A DNA stretch of 64,000 bases, taken from NCBI GenBank assembly GCA_007449985.2, contig VIIQ02000147.1:62001-126000 (forward strand), written 5' to 3'. Under the pieces are notes generated by a model. The model ran no database searches and had not been told where the DNA came from. It saw only the letters and a program-made list of their open reading frames with translations. The DNA comes from Desmodesmus armatus. Its lineage: Eukaryota > Chlorophyta > Chlorophyceae > Sphaeropleales > Scenedesmaceae. Positions 1 through 11,805 of this stretch are shown here, in pieces (position 1 is the stretch's first letter; each line of letters opens with the position of its first letter). The translations under genes were made by a program, and so were the position numbers.

Positions 1-877
1 GAAAGCAGTCCGATATGTACATACATCCTAAATTACTCTGTGCTGCTGAATCCGTTTAGGTCCTACAGTAGTGCTGTCGTGCCTCCTGAGGCACTACACT
101 GCATGCCATGATCATAGATCGCACGTGCATTTGCGGCATGTGCCCAATACACAGTACCCAGGAGAGGCAAGGGGTACCACATATCGACATACAAAACAGC
201 TTTGCTAGACGTGCTGAACACTTGAGCTGGGCCTTGAGCCTCTATTCTGCTAGTGCTCTTGCGATCGATGCAGATAGCCACGCAATTGGCAGCCACGCCC
301 ATGAGCTGCCCAGCTAGGTCACCCTAACTTAAGTTAGCCTTTTCAACTTTTCTTGTCGTCCAAGGGATGGGACGAGGTCCCAGGCCCGGGCAGGTCCCGT
401 TAGGGTCTACTACACTAAGTCCCCTCGTTTGGCTAATTTCCATTCAGTCGCGACCCAACGCAGCTATCGCACTCAGACAAACGTAGGTTTTTCCTTTGCT
501 TGACGCACTCTGCAGGCAAGTGTGCTGCCGGTTTCTTACGGTTTCACAGCAAACTGCTGGCTGCCTCGCAAGCAACTCCGACAAGAAACGCAGATCACAA
601 CATCTGACAACAACCTTGCTTACCAACAGGGACGCAGAGCGCAATTGCAGCCACTTTCTGGACCAGTCAAACGTAAGCTGTCCCATTGCTGCCTATCTTC
701 TGAGCCTGGCCTGCATTTGGCGTGCCAATGCAACCTTGCTGGCGCCGTTATTGCAATGCGCGCAGCAGCTGGATCCAGATGCTCCGATTCAAGTATGCAG
801 CCTCTGATCCAACCGCGATGTCCATGCTGTTCTTCCTCCATGCTGTGTCCCACAGGCTGACTTCAACGCATACAACC
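1..877. other. 5' flank of the first gene, no gene seen
   Basis: No reading frame here resembles a protein family or continues into a spliced gene. The stretch is the upstream flank and probable 5' untranslated region of the secreted-protein gene that starts at 878. I see no clear TATA element. Confidence 0.5.
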
Positions 878-2238
878 ATGCAGCAGCACGGCAAGGTCTT
901 GGCCGTCCTGGCCCTGGCAGCCCTAGCCAGCAGCGCCCTGGGCTGCAGCATCACCGGCACTGAGGTCACCAAGGTGTCTGCTGCCTTCAAGCCCGCTGAC
1001 AGCAGTGCCTACAGCCTCGCCGACGTCAAGGATCACTTCGGAAACATGAACGGCATCAGCTTCGTGTCCAACACGGACAGCACCTACACCTGCGTGGATG
1101 CACGTGGAGATGATGCCTTCCTGAGCACACCAGGGTGAGGGGGCGGGGGGGGGGGGGGGGGGCAGCAGTGACAGCAGCAGCCAATAGAAGGCTGGATTAT
1201 GTTGTTTGGTTCGCCCTGGCCTGATGCTTGAGGTGTAGCGCACTGTGCCTCGTAGGTGGCAGGCCATTGGGTGTCCCTGCCAACTACCGCATGAATGCAT
1301 TTCTGCCCTGTGTCCTCAATGCGGGCAGAAAACATTCGCACGTGTGCACAGGGCTGATGCAGCGCTTCTGACACTCTCATGCCTGCCTGCGCTGCCTCTG
1401 TCTTTCTGTCTGTCTGTCTGTCTACAGTGGTGACTATGCTGAGCTGGCAGAGGCTGCCTACATCTTCTACGAGCAGATGTGAGTGCCAAACAAGGGGCCT
1501 GAAAGTGCATTCATCGCCCCTTGGGGATGGGGATCCGGCGTTGGCGCGAGCAGGGATGTGGGTTTGAGCATGAGGTGCTGCCACATGCTCTGCGTACTCA
1601 TTCACCACAGCGCATCATTGCCGTAGGCATCGACCACATTTTAAACACATTCAGGGGAAAGCGGCTGGTGGAGCAGCTAGCACTACCGCATGGGGTGCAC
1701 CCTTCTGCTGCCGCTGCAGCAGCAACAGCACCAGTCCATGTGCGCTTTGTGCTGACATCTCCTTGCCGCTCCTCTGCGGACCCCTGCAGCCTTCTAACCC
1801 CTGTGCTGCTTCTGCTGCCATCCTCACCCCCCCCCGCCCCCGTGCAGTGCCGTGAGGCCCAATGCCACTAGTGTGGCCCACCTCTTCAGGAGCTTCATGG
1901 ACAAGGTGGCAACACCCAGGTGAGACATCAGCACACCAAAACACATTAACCCTCATGTCCCAACTTAATTCCTGCTGGTACACAGAAAACACATGGCAAT
2001 GCACTGCATTGCCTGTGCCTAGCATGTGCATGCAGTGTGAGCATGTGATGCATTGCATGTTCCTGTGCTTTACTGGGTGCATGTCTGCCATGACCTGCAA
2101 TACAGCACCCCTTGCTCGATGACAGCAGCATTACACCGGCAGCAGCAGTCCTCCAGGGGATGAGGGTACACTTTCAGCAGCTTCATGGACACTTCGCATA
2201 GTGGGGGCACATCCTGAATGCTGCTGTTGCACTTGCGC

Positions 2239-2269
<31 letters not shown>

Positions 2270-4501
2270 TGCAGCCGTCCCTTCTACTTCCACACCGATG
2301 AGTCGAAGCTGTCTGAGCTGTTCAAGGCAGTCGGTGCTGAGGGAGTGAAGCCCAAGCCAGTCGTGTTCCCCGTCGTGCAGCCCACAGACCCAAAGAAGGC
2401 AGAGGCATGGTGAGCTGCTATTATTTTGAATTATATCACTAGAGTAAAAATATTTTTTATAATAGTAAAATATGATAACAATAATGATAATAATAACAAC
2501 AACAAACAAACAACTTAAATTGGATAAATTCATAGCGGATGCTACTGTTGGACATCTGTACCAGTGGCTCTCGAATGTGCCCGCAAGTGCATAGTCCTGT
2601 GCAGCTGCACATTGACCCCTGGAGAGGTTGCTTTTCAGCGCATCCAAGCCATCAATGCATTGCCGGGGCAGCGAAAACACCAGCTTGCCTATGCTTGTTA
2701 TTGGGCCTTGTAGACGCGCGATGCAGACGCTCAATATGGCATGTCACCCCACCACGCCCGCAGATACAACATATCTCGTACAAAGTTGGTTGTGGCAGGG
2801 ACTCGGCTGACGTTGTGCATTGCTGCTGCTGCTGCTGCTGCTGTGATTCAGGTACAAGAACCTGGCCAAGCCTGAGCACCAGGGATGCGGCCACGTGCGC
2901 CTCATGCTGTGAGTGACATGAGGGGGTTGGGGGCAGCGGGGGCCCAGGGTGGCTGCTAGGTTGATGGCGGGGAAGGGGGGACGGAGGGGGCGAAAAACAG
3001 CAGTCGGAAGGTTTGTATGGGCTACAGGAGGCACAGGTACCTAAGGCTGGACGGGTCAAAACACCCATTGCGGAGCGGCGAGACCTGGTGGACGCGTGGC
3101 AGGGGCGTAAAACGCATGAACTCCACACAACCACATCCATCCACCCACCCACACCCACCCACTGACTGCCCTGCTATCCTTGAACGGCTAGTTCACTGCA
3201 ACAAGCCCTTCAAGGATAGCAGAGTAGCCAGTTTTTGGGTGTGGGGGGTGGATGTGTGTGTGTTTGGGGGTGGGTGGGAGCGGGGCGGGGGGGGGGGATG
3301 GCTGGTGGCACCCTTGGCGGGGGAGGGAACACAGGCAGCCGTGGAGGATATTACCCAAGGTTCAGGTGGCGCAGGCACCTATTTGACATAAGCCTAGATG
3401 GGGCAACAAACCGAGATGGTAAAGGTTCAGGGGCAAAAGTGCTGTCGGAGTGAGGGAGACAACTGGGTTTTACAAGGAAGGAGGCAGGGAGCAGAACCGT
3501 TACCGTTGATGCTCCAGGCGCCTAGAGGGGTGTCTGAAGAAACTGCAGTCCAGGATGCACCACTAACTGCTGCCACCTCTTGACCTCATCCTGGTGCTGA
3601 CAACTGCTGCTGCTGCTGCTGCTGCTGCTTGTTTCATAACAGCTACAAGTACAAGGAGTATGGCCTCAACACACCATTCATTGCCGAGGAGCTGATCAGG
3701 CAGTTCTTTGCCTACTGGTGGCCCACACCCACCGGCTCCCCCCAGCGTGAGAAGATCATGTTCAGCATCAAGAGGGGACCTCTGGCAGGCAAGGCTGTGG
3801 CCATCATTGTGAACGAGGGCCCAGCATGCAAGGACAAGACACCCTCGGCACTGGCTGCTTACAGGGGCTCATCACTGTTCGTGTACCACCAGGTGGGTGT
3901 GACAGGTTTTTGGACCCCCCCCCCCCCCGCAATCCCCCTCCCCCCCCCCCCCGCCCCCCACCATGTGCTGCTTCTTCACCCTACTCCCAGCGCACGTGCA
4001 ACAGTGCTGATGCTGTCACATTACCGCGCCCCCCTGCCCTCCCAGCCTTTCGCTCACCCACCCATTACCAGCTGCGGCGCCATGCTACGTCTCCTGCACA
4101 AACCACATGCGCCATGGATCTGACCCTATGCCTCCTCCCTGCCCCCCCCCCCCCCTCTCGCTCTCCAGGCCGCTGTTGCCGACTTCCGTGCCAAGGTGCT
4201 TGCCCCCTTCTTCGCCGACCTCGCCGCCCAGTCCAAGTACTGGGGCAAGCAGGTCAAGTTCGACATGGCCAGCTACATCAAGGCCACAGAGAAGCTGGCA
4301 GGCACTCAGCTCGCCTACACACTCGAGAACCTGCCCCCTGCAGACAGTGTGGGCCTCTACAAGGTCTCATTCAAGACCAGCGATGCTGCTCCCGCTGTGG
4401 GGTCTAACGTTGGTCCCGCTAAGGGTTCAGGTATCATTGATGAGTCTGGTAAGGCTGCTAAGAGCGCACCTGCCAAGGCTTCTGACAGCGCTAAGCCCTA
4501 G
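878..4501 (+). CDS. Secreted protein of unknown family, paralog 1 (7 exons, 384 aa)
   Basis: The exons are 878-1134, 1428-1478, 1848-1919, 2275-2409, 2852-2908, 3643-3892 and 4169-4501. All introns are GT-AG, the phases match, and the total is 1155 nt ending in TAG. The start gives a hydrophobic signal peptide (residues 1-22, ending SSALG before Cys23), so the product is probably secreted or vacuolar. No transmembrane segment follows. Candidate metal-site residues are Cys72-x-Asp74-x-Arg76 (TCVDARGDD), His133 in FYFHTDE, and His181, Cys184 and His186 in EHQGCGHVRLM. One NxT glycosylation site is seen at Asn108. The C-terminal tail is Ala/Lys/Ser-rich. The C-x-D-x-R plus G-C-G-H pattern recalls beta-type carbonic anhydrase zinc sites, but that is inference; I do not recognise the family. 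A paralog with the same exon order follows at 8098. Three introns end in long CTG tracts just before the acceptor. Confidence 0.85.
2239..2269 (+). repeat. CTG microsatellite before the exon 4 acceptor
   Basis: A (CTG)n tract lies a few bases upstream of the CAG acceptor at 2272-2274. Similar tracts precede the next two acceptors of the same gene (2820-2843 and 3606-3629) and two acceptors of the paralog (10228-10254 and 10615-10635). Confidence 0.9.
2411..2535. other. AT-rich island inside intron 4 of paralog 1
   Basis: About 120 bases made mostly of A and T (runs such as ATATTTTTTATAATAG and TAATAATAACAACAAC) sit in an otherwise GC-rich locus, directly after the exon 4 donor. The paralog lacks it at the equivalent position. 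It may be a small organelle-DNA insertion or a degenerate element; the sequence alone does not decide. Confidence 0.6.
3171..3222. repeat. Intronic inverted repeat (14-bp perfect arms)
   Basis: CTGCTATCCTTGAA at 3171-3184 is matched by its exact reverse complement at 3209-3222, giving a hairpin with a 24-base loop in intron 5 of paralog 1. Confidence 0.75.
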
Positions 4502-7500
4502 AGGGCTGCTGTGACGTGCCTTTTCTTTTGGCAGAGGTGTGGTTATATTTTTACATAGGCCGCGAGGGTTTTGTAGCACTGTGGAGTGGTTCCCAGATGC
4601 ACACTGTGTCAGGGGTGAGGGATGCGTTGTGAAGAGGAGGGGCTGGGTGTGCAGCGAGGTGTGTTATCTACGTGCTGAGGGCTTTGGAAGCGTACCAACT
4701 TATTGATCAGAGTTGTGAGGCCGTGTCTGATTGTGTGTCAGGCTGCAGGGAGCATTCTTTACATTATTACAGTGCATCCTGGCAGTTGCACTCGCGGTTA
4801 CAGTTGTTGTTACAGTTGATACAGGAGTTTGTGTCACAAGCTTTCTTTTCATCCAATTGTTGGGTCACTAAGCAGCTACTGTAAGTAACCACGCGCTGCC
4901 AGAGCAGTGTGAGAGCGTGTGCCGGGTGGTGTTGACGGTGTGCGCAGCTAGTGCTGCAATCGTGCACAGAGTTGGCACTGCACTTGGGCTGAGGTTTGAG
5001 CCTCTCAGTCAATGAGGTTCCACAGCGAGTGCTGTGGTGTGCTGCGCAGAGTGTGTAAGGCCCTTATGGTCCCACACACTCTGCTGCATTGCCGGTGGTG
5101 CTATCATCCCTTGTCATAGCAGCGGCTCCTGCTGCTGCAGCTGCAGCTAGAGGGCTTGTTGCACCGTGGCGTGCTGCTGTTTGGTGCACTGTGCTGGCTT
5201 GTTTTGGGGGAGAAAGAGGGACGGCGGAAGAAAGACTGTGCTGCATTGATACTGCTGTCGGGCAGGTTCTTTGTGTTGTGCTGGCCATGCTTTGCACATG
5301 GCAGCCTGCATTCAGCTCCTTGCCACTCTTTGTGCACAGGCAGCTGCTACACAGCATGTGTGAGGGAGGGACTTCGGATGAAGAAAAATCTGAACGCCAC
5401 ACGAGGTCTGTCTGTGCGGTGCCTGCCGCTACGATCTGTTCTGGGTCATGCTTTGCACGCGCAGTTGGCCGCACATGCTTGCTGCCCAGACTCTTTTGAC
5501 TCCCTCTTTTCCAGTGGCACTGGTTTCATGGTTGGATGTCCGTTCTCTGTCTGCATATGGGGAGGCGTGCGCCCTGCTGGGCATTTGTGCTGGAGGGCAT
5601 GCAAGCAGACGTCTTGGCGAGGTACTATCTCTGGTTTCAGGGTTCAGGGCTGAGTAGACGTACACTGCGTGCTGCAGCATCTAGCTGCAGAAAGCCCAAG
5701 TGTTTGTCAAGACTTACCACCTGCTGGCTACATGCCAGGCAGTATTCAGTGAGGGACACAGGAGTCAGGGTTTGAGTGTGTGGGTGTGGGGTGGTGCTGT
5801 TCTTTGAGCTTCTGTTCTTTTTTACAGCAGTTGTGTGCCCTAGTACGTACATCCGATACACAAATGTTGATGATTGTTGCGTCAGTGTTTTTGTGCCTTG
5901 GCAAGTACCTGTGTTGATGCACGGGGCACTCAATCATTAATCAATACAGTATGGTTTGTTTTACATGCTTTGTGAAGCCTAGAGGCCCAGTGAGAAAGAT
6001 TCCTTCTGCCCCAGCGGGCAGTGCACAACGCTGCCGTGTGTGGGTTGCAATGATGGCGCCTGGTGAAGCTGGCAGGTTTTTGTGTGACGTGTTTGACCAT
6101 CTCACAGTGTGTGCCTCCATACATATCTTTTTTTCAAGGGTTGTTTGAAATATGTGCCATGATGGGGTTGCTGCCACCCCTGCTTGTGCTTTTTTCCTGT
6201 GGCGGGGATGTCGAGGAGCTCTAATCAGTGACATCTGGACAGTTGAGATCAATACCGTGTTATGCAGTTTCCCCTGGCAGGGGTGATTGTGCTGGCAGCA
6301 CATTCGTGTGCCTACGTACATACACAATGCGCACATTGGAGCAGTCGGAGTCTCTTGAAAAGACTTGAAGTTGTCAGTTGAGTGACTGAGGCCGTATTGC
6401 TGGCTGCGGTGCTGCCGGCATGTTATGTGCGCAGCAGAGCCTATCGCTGCCATCAGAGCACGGGCGGCAGGAACATCGCCGCAGGTTGCGGCATGGGTAC
6501 TGTCTTGGGCCAGTTGTGGCATGGGTGTTGCCTTGGGCCGTTGCTGCACTTGATGCTGCTGTGTGTGAAGCGTCCTGCAGCCAGTGTATCTGCCAACACC
6601 AGTCTGTAACCCGCCGGGAATGGAGAGTGATCACCAATCATCACTCATCGGTTGGCAGCGAGTGTGCCCATCTTGACTAGGAGGTCAGTCTGGCAGTGTG
6701 GCCTAGCCGTAGCGTGGCTAGTGGTGTTAGTGTTGTAACTACCGTGTCGCCGCAACGACGGGCTGAGAGGGTGGCACCCTTCCCACACTGCTGTGAAATG
6801 TATGTGCACAACTCCTACTGCATGTCGACAAATTCAGACCGGGTTATCAATTTTCAGAGACCACTGCTTATCTGTCCTTGCAGCCAGCATGGTGAGAACG
6901 AGTCCTACGCCTGCTGCAAACATGCGCTTACAGGCCCCCTTGCTGCCTACCCTGGAGTACGCACACTGCTTAGGCACATTCCAATGCCAAACACAAAGCT
7001 ATGTCCAATGCAGAACTTCCAACATCGACCACACTGTGGTCCGGCCGGGTTCACACCTGCGCTCATATGCAACAGAGCTTGTCCACAGGCTGGGCTTGAG
7101 CCTCTCACAAAGGAGTGCCAGCCAGTGAGCCCCCACAAGTCAGTGTCGAAGCAAGTGCCTTCTGATGTGCAGCAAGCTGTGAAGTACCATCCACATGGAC
7201 AGCCTGCCAGAGATCGTCCTCTCGAGATCGTCCTCTGGCAGGCAGGGCGTTAGCAGAGCTCTGCCAATGCGCATTGTTTGCTCATGAGCCGGTATCGCTG
7301 CTTCACCAGTACAGCTTTCGACAGATGCTTTGAGTCGCAAGTTGATCTGCCTCAAATCTTGTCCATGTGCCAGTATCCAGGGGGTTGCGCGTGGGTCATG
7401 ATCATCAGCATCACTGGCAGTAGCCTACAGTAGTCGTCTAAAATCGTTCAAGAGAGTGTCCTGTGCGTCACCGGATGTGGGCTGATGGAAAGTGGGCAGA

Positions 7501-8097
7501 AAACCCAAGAAGAGTTTATGAAAGGAAAGCTGTTGAGGTCACTGAGTGTTGCAAGCACCTCACGTGTACTGCCATGGACTTGCACATGAACGGGGGTCCT
7601 GTTCGACCAGAACAGCTCTTGAAACTTTCAGCATAGATCATATGTTCGCGATCACCTAGTGGTTGGCCACTGATGCCACTTCATCCACTGTGCACTGCCT
7701 CCCCACTCGCTGCCCCCAACACCAGCTTCGGAGCCCCAAATCCTGATTGAAGAAAAAACAATGGCAGTGTGACTGGCTGCCTTTAATGGTGCAGGTTTAG
7801 GGGACTGTTATGTTGTAGCATTTGACTCTACCACGGGATCCTAGAAAGGGATATGTCGCTGGCGCGATCCGACAGGCGCATCTTTCACCGTCTAGTCAGT
7901 TAGCAATTTGGGTTTCAAGCACTTGAGGTGAGCTTGGCTGCCTTGCCGATAACTCTATAGATCACACAGGCTTTTGTTGGCAGGCTGGCCAGCAATCAGG
8001 GCAGCTCAGTGGCCCAGCTATAATCTGACGCATATCATTATCGTTGGTGCTCACAGGACCCCAATCCCCCCGGACCTCGTGCAACACAAGTTTCGCG
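4502..8097. other. Intergenic region between the two paralogs
   Basis: Nearly 3.6 kb without a supportable gene. It begins with the 3' untranslated region of paralog 1. Open frames of up to about 185 codons occur on both strands but have irregular composition, no family resemblance and no splice partners. I see no RNA gene. Confidence 0.5.
4880..4884 (+). terminator. Candidate polyadenylation signal TGTAA
   Basis: TGTAA is the usual polyadenylation signal of chlorophycean algae. This copy lies about 380 bases after the stop of the first secreted-protein gene. Confidence 0.4.
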
Positions 8098-11000
8098 ATG
8101 GCAATTCACCGTGCGCTGCTGGCGCTGTGCCTGGCAGCCTTTGTCAGCAACGCCGTTGCGTGCACCGTCACTGGGTTTGAGGTCACCAAGGCCAGCATTG
8201 CAGCGAAGCCTTCAGACAGCAACGCATACGTCATGTCAGGTGATCATCACTTGTGGTGTCATCCTGATCAGCCACGATGCCTCAGCAACAAGGGCGGTTC
8301 CTTCTCAAATAACTAAATTACACAGCTGCTGTTGCGATGGATGCATTGGCATGCGCCACTGCTGCAGGCACAGCTGTGTTGCCCTCCAGCAGCGCCTGTA
8401 CTGCTCTCCCCCATAAGCTCTACCTCAGTGATTGTCCTTGCTCCACCTCTACATCATTTCTTGCTTCCTCTTAACCCCCCTCCCTCCCATTCTGTCCATC
8501 CGCACTGCAGATGTGCAGGAGCACTTTGACAACATGAAGCCTATCCGCTTTGTGTCCAACACCCAGCAGACCTACACCTGCGTGGACGCACGCGGAGACG
8601 ACGAGCACCTCAGCACTCCAGGGTGAGCCATGAACACACACATGACACCAGGCTGGCATCACTGCTCAACCCTCTACAAGCCTTGCCCCAATGCACACTC
8701 CTGATTTCATGGTGTCCTTGGTGAAGTCAATAAACGATTGATCTGACTCATGACACCATAAACTTGGGAGTGTGCATTGGGTCCCCAGGGTCAGCATCCC
8801 ACCTGCAGCTGGCAGCGCTCCTGACAATCCAACGCCATCCCCATAATGCCCTGATTGTGCCTCCTGATGCATCATGTACAAGACATATATTCATCCTGTC
8901 ATCCCCAACGTACCCTGACATAGCTGTGCGCCCCCCGCTGTCCCCCCCCCCCTCGGTGTCCCCTTGACCTCCTTGTGAACCCCTCACAGTGGTGACTATG
9001 CTGAGCTGGCAGAGGCCTCCTACGTCTTCTTTGATCAGATGTGAGTCACTGACAAGGGACCAGCTGCAATTGCATGGGGGTCACAGCTGTCTGCCTGTCA
9101 AGGGCTGTGCTCATGGACTTCGCTTAGGGTGCTGACCAGGCTGCACCCTTGCCATGTGCTGTTAGAGCACCCACGACAGCGCCCAGCACCATCACATCGC
9201 ACATAGCCACTGTGCTGCATAAAGACTACATAAAGACAGAGGCACTGCATGCTGCACTCATGCCCATATCATGTCTGTTCCATTCTCCGCACGTGCCGCA
9301 CCAACCCTTGACTTCTCGGCTGAGTCTCCCTACTTCATACCCTGACATGCGTTCGTGACACATCCCCCTGTCGTGTGCTGTGCTGTGCTGTGCTGTGCAG
9401 TGGTGTGAAGCCCAATGCCAGCAGTGTGTCATACATCTTCAAGACATTCATGGACAAGGTCGCAACACCACAGTGAGTGACGTCCACCAGCACCTGCAAG
9501 ATTGGCGCCTCTGCACCAGATTCTTTCAGGACAATGACCCTCAGGGGCTGGGTGTTTGTTACCGCATGCCCTGCACCCAGACACAGGCCTTGGACTTGGT
9601 CATTCCACTAAGGGACCTTCAGCTATGTGCGCCTCACACAAGCCTACTTTCCCAGATCCTTCAAGATGCAGCCCAACAACTCGTGCGCAGTGCCGGATGT
9701 GCTGACAAAGCTGCTGCCCTGTACTCTTCCCTCATTGCCTCTATCGCATGCGGTAGGCGTCCCTTCTACTTCCACACCGATGAGTCGAAGCTGTCTGAGC
9801 TGTTCAAGGCAGTCGGCGCAGCAGGAGTCAAGCCCAAGCCAGTCGTGTTCCCCTCCAAGTGAGTCCCCGACAGTTTGCGGGGGGGGGGGGGCTTTGGGGG
9901 TGCATTTTCGTGTACGTTTGTATGCCAGAGGGGTGTGGGGGCACAGGAGGTTGGAATGCGGGTGGTCACCTGCGCAAGAGCCAAGGGAGTCGAGCCCAAG
10001 CCAGTCGTGTTCCCCTCCGTGTAATGCCAGCTCTTATGGGCGGGTTGTGTAACTGGCTAGTACCAGTAATGTTTGCTGATTACGGCCTCTGACATGTGCG
10101 CATGCATCACATGCGTTTGGTGTGTTACTGCATGCTGTCACTGGTGGTGCCAATCCTGCAGCGGTGCATGGGTTGTGCAGAAGTAGCTGCCACCATCCCA
10201 CCCATGACTTATATATGTGCGTTATTCTGCTGCTGCTGCTGCTGCTGCTGCTGCAGGGCTCCTTCTGACCCCAATGTTGCCAAGATCTGGTATGACAACC
10301 TGGCCAAGGCAGAGTACCAGGGCTGCGGTCACGTGCGCCTCATGCTGTGAGTCACACCATCCCCTGCCTTGCAGTTGCTGTTTTTGTGGTTGCTTTTTGG
10401 GTGATTTGTGATCAGTGTGCTGGGTGTGATGCCTGAGGGGCGGGTGGGGGAACCGACAATGCGGCCACGTGCGCTTCATGCTGTGAGTGGCATTTTAGGT
10501 GCCGGGTGGGAGGTGCAGGGGCCAATGGGACAGCGATGGCAAAGATTGGAACCTCATGCTGCCGCCACTACGAGCCACAAAGTCCAGGCAGGTTGACCTC
10601 AACAGTTCTGTTCGTTGCTGCTGCTGCTGCTGCTGTATGTTTTCACCAACAGCTACAAGTACAAGGAGTATGGCCTCAACACCCCATTCATTGCTGAGGA
10701 GCTGATCAAGTCATTCTTTGCCTACTGGTGGGGCACCGACTTAGGCTCACCCCAGCGCCAGAAGATCATGTTCAGCATCAAGAGGGGACCCCTGGTGAGC
10801 CTTGGGAGGGCTTGTCAGTGAGGGTTGACGGGGTTTGCTGAGTGCTGGGTTGTGTGGCAGCATTTCTGCTGTGTTGCTCTGCACTCCAAGCTCAAGGAGG
10901 GACCTCTGGTGAGGACAGCACTTGCATTTTGGGAGGGGCTGGCTCATGGTCTCTGTTTGTTTGGGTGCTGAATGTCAGCACCTCAACTTGGGTCGGTGTT

Positions 11001-11805
11001 GTCACAGCAGCCGCAGCAGTGCGCCACTGTCACCTCCTGATGCACTTTAACAAGCACAAGCAACATTTCGTGCTGTGCTGTGCAGGCTGGTCGTGCTGTG
11101 GCCATCATTGTGAACGAGGGCCCCGCCTGCAAGGACGAGACACCTGCAGCCCTGGCTGCATACAGGGGCTCCTCCATCTTTGTGTACCACCAGGTGCGAG
11201 GCTTGTTGTGTTTGTCTGGCGTGTGGCTTGCTTCACCTTCCTGCTTGTACCACACTGCAGCAAAGCACAGCGCACCCCCACTCGCATCCAGCCTAGCCCA
11301 GAGCAGCAGCAGCTGAAAGTTGCTAGAGGCGGTAGCGCCCCTACATGTCCCCCTGCCTCCCTCTCTACACGCACTTCACACTAAACAGTACTCCTGCTCT
11401 CTGCTGCTGCTGACCCTGCCCCCCTCCCCCCCCCCCCACACACACACCCCACCCACACAGGCTGCTGTTGCCGACTTCCGTGCCAAGGTGCTGGCCCCCA
11501 TGTTTGCCGACCTCGCCGGCCAGGCCAAGTACTGGGGCAAGCAGATCAAGTTTGACCAGGCCACATACATCAAGAGCCTGGAGAAGCTGGCAGCCACTCA
11601 GCTCACATACACCATCAACAACCTGCCCCCTGCTGACGCTGTCAGCCTGTTCAAGGTTGCCTTCAAGACAACCAAGACCAACGCGCCCAAGGTCAACTCA
11701 CCCACAGGTATCATCGATGAGGCTGGCCGTGCAGGCCCAGCAGGACAGAGGGGCACATCTTCTGCACGCCTGCCTGCTGCCCCTGCCCCTGCAACCTCTG
11801 GTTAA
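8098..11805 (+). CDS. Secreted protein of unknown family, paralog 2 (9 exons, 387 aa)
   Basis: The exons are 8098-8239, 8511-8622, 8990-9040, 9401-9472, 9757-9858, 10257-10346, 10653-10794, 11086-11193 and 11461-11805. All introns are GT-AG, the phases match, and the total is 1164 nt ending in TAA. A signal peptide is evident (hydrophobic stretch ending SNAVA before Cys). The protein aligns with paralog 1 along its length and keeps CVDARGDD, STPGGDYAEL, FYFHTDESKL, GCGHVRLM and FVYHQ. His181 of paralog 1 is Tyr here. The tail after GIIDE differs and is Ala/Pro/Gly-rich. Two introns (8240-8510 and 10795-11085) have no counterpart in paralog 1. Introns 5, 6 and 7 each contain a short near-copy of the preceding exon end. 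The function is unknown; a secreted metalloprotein is an inference from the motifs. Confidence 0.85.
8687..8795. repeat. Imperfect inverted repeat in intron 2 of paralog 2
   Basis: CCCCAATGCACACTCC near 8689 pairs with GGAGTGTGCATTGGG near 8768, and inner segments (CATGGTGTC and GACACCAT) also pair. The result is a long, interrupted hairpin of about 100 bases with the look of a small MITE or a local inverted duplication. Confidence 0.6.

Noticed and set aside
5089..5653. Overlapping frames of 136-165 codons on the plus strand
   Set aside because: No domain, no splice partners, and composition unlike the real exons nearby.
2238..10635. Repeated CTG blocks considered as a regular array such as CRISPR
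   Set aside because: They are simple trinucleotide slippage repeats without unique spacers, at splice acceptors of a eukaryotic gene.
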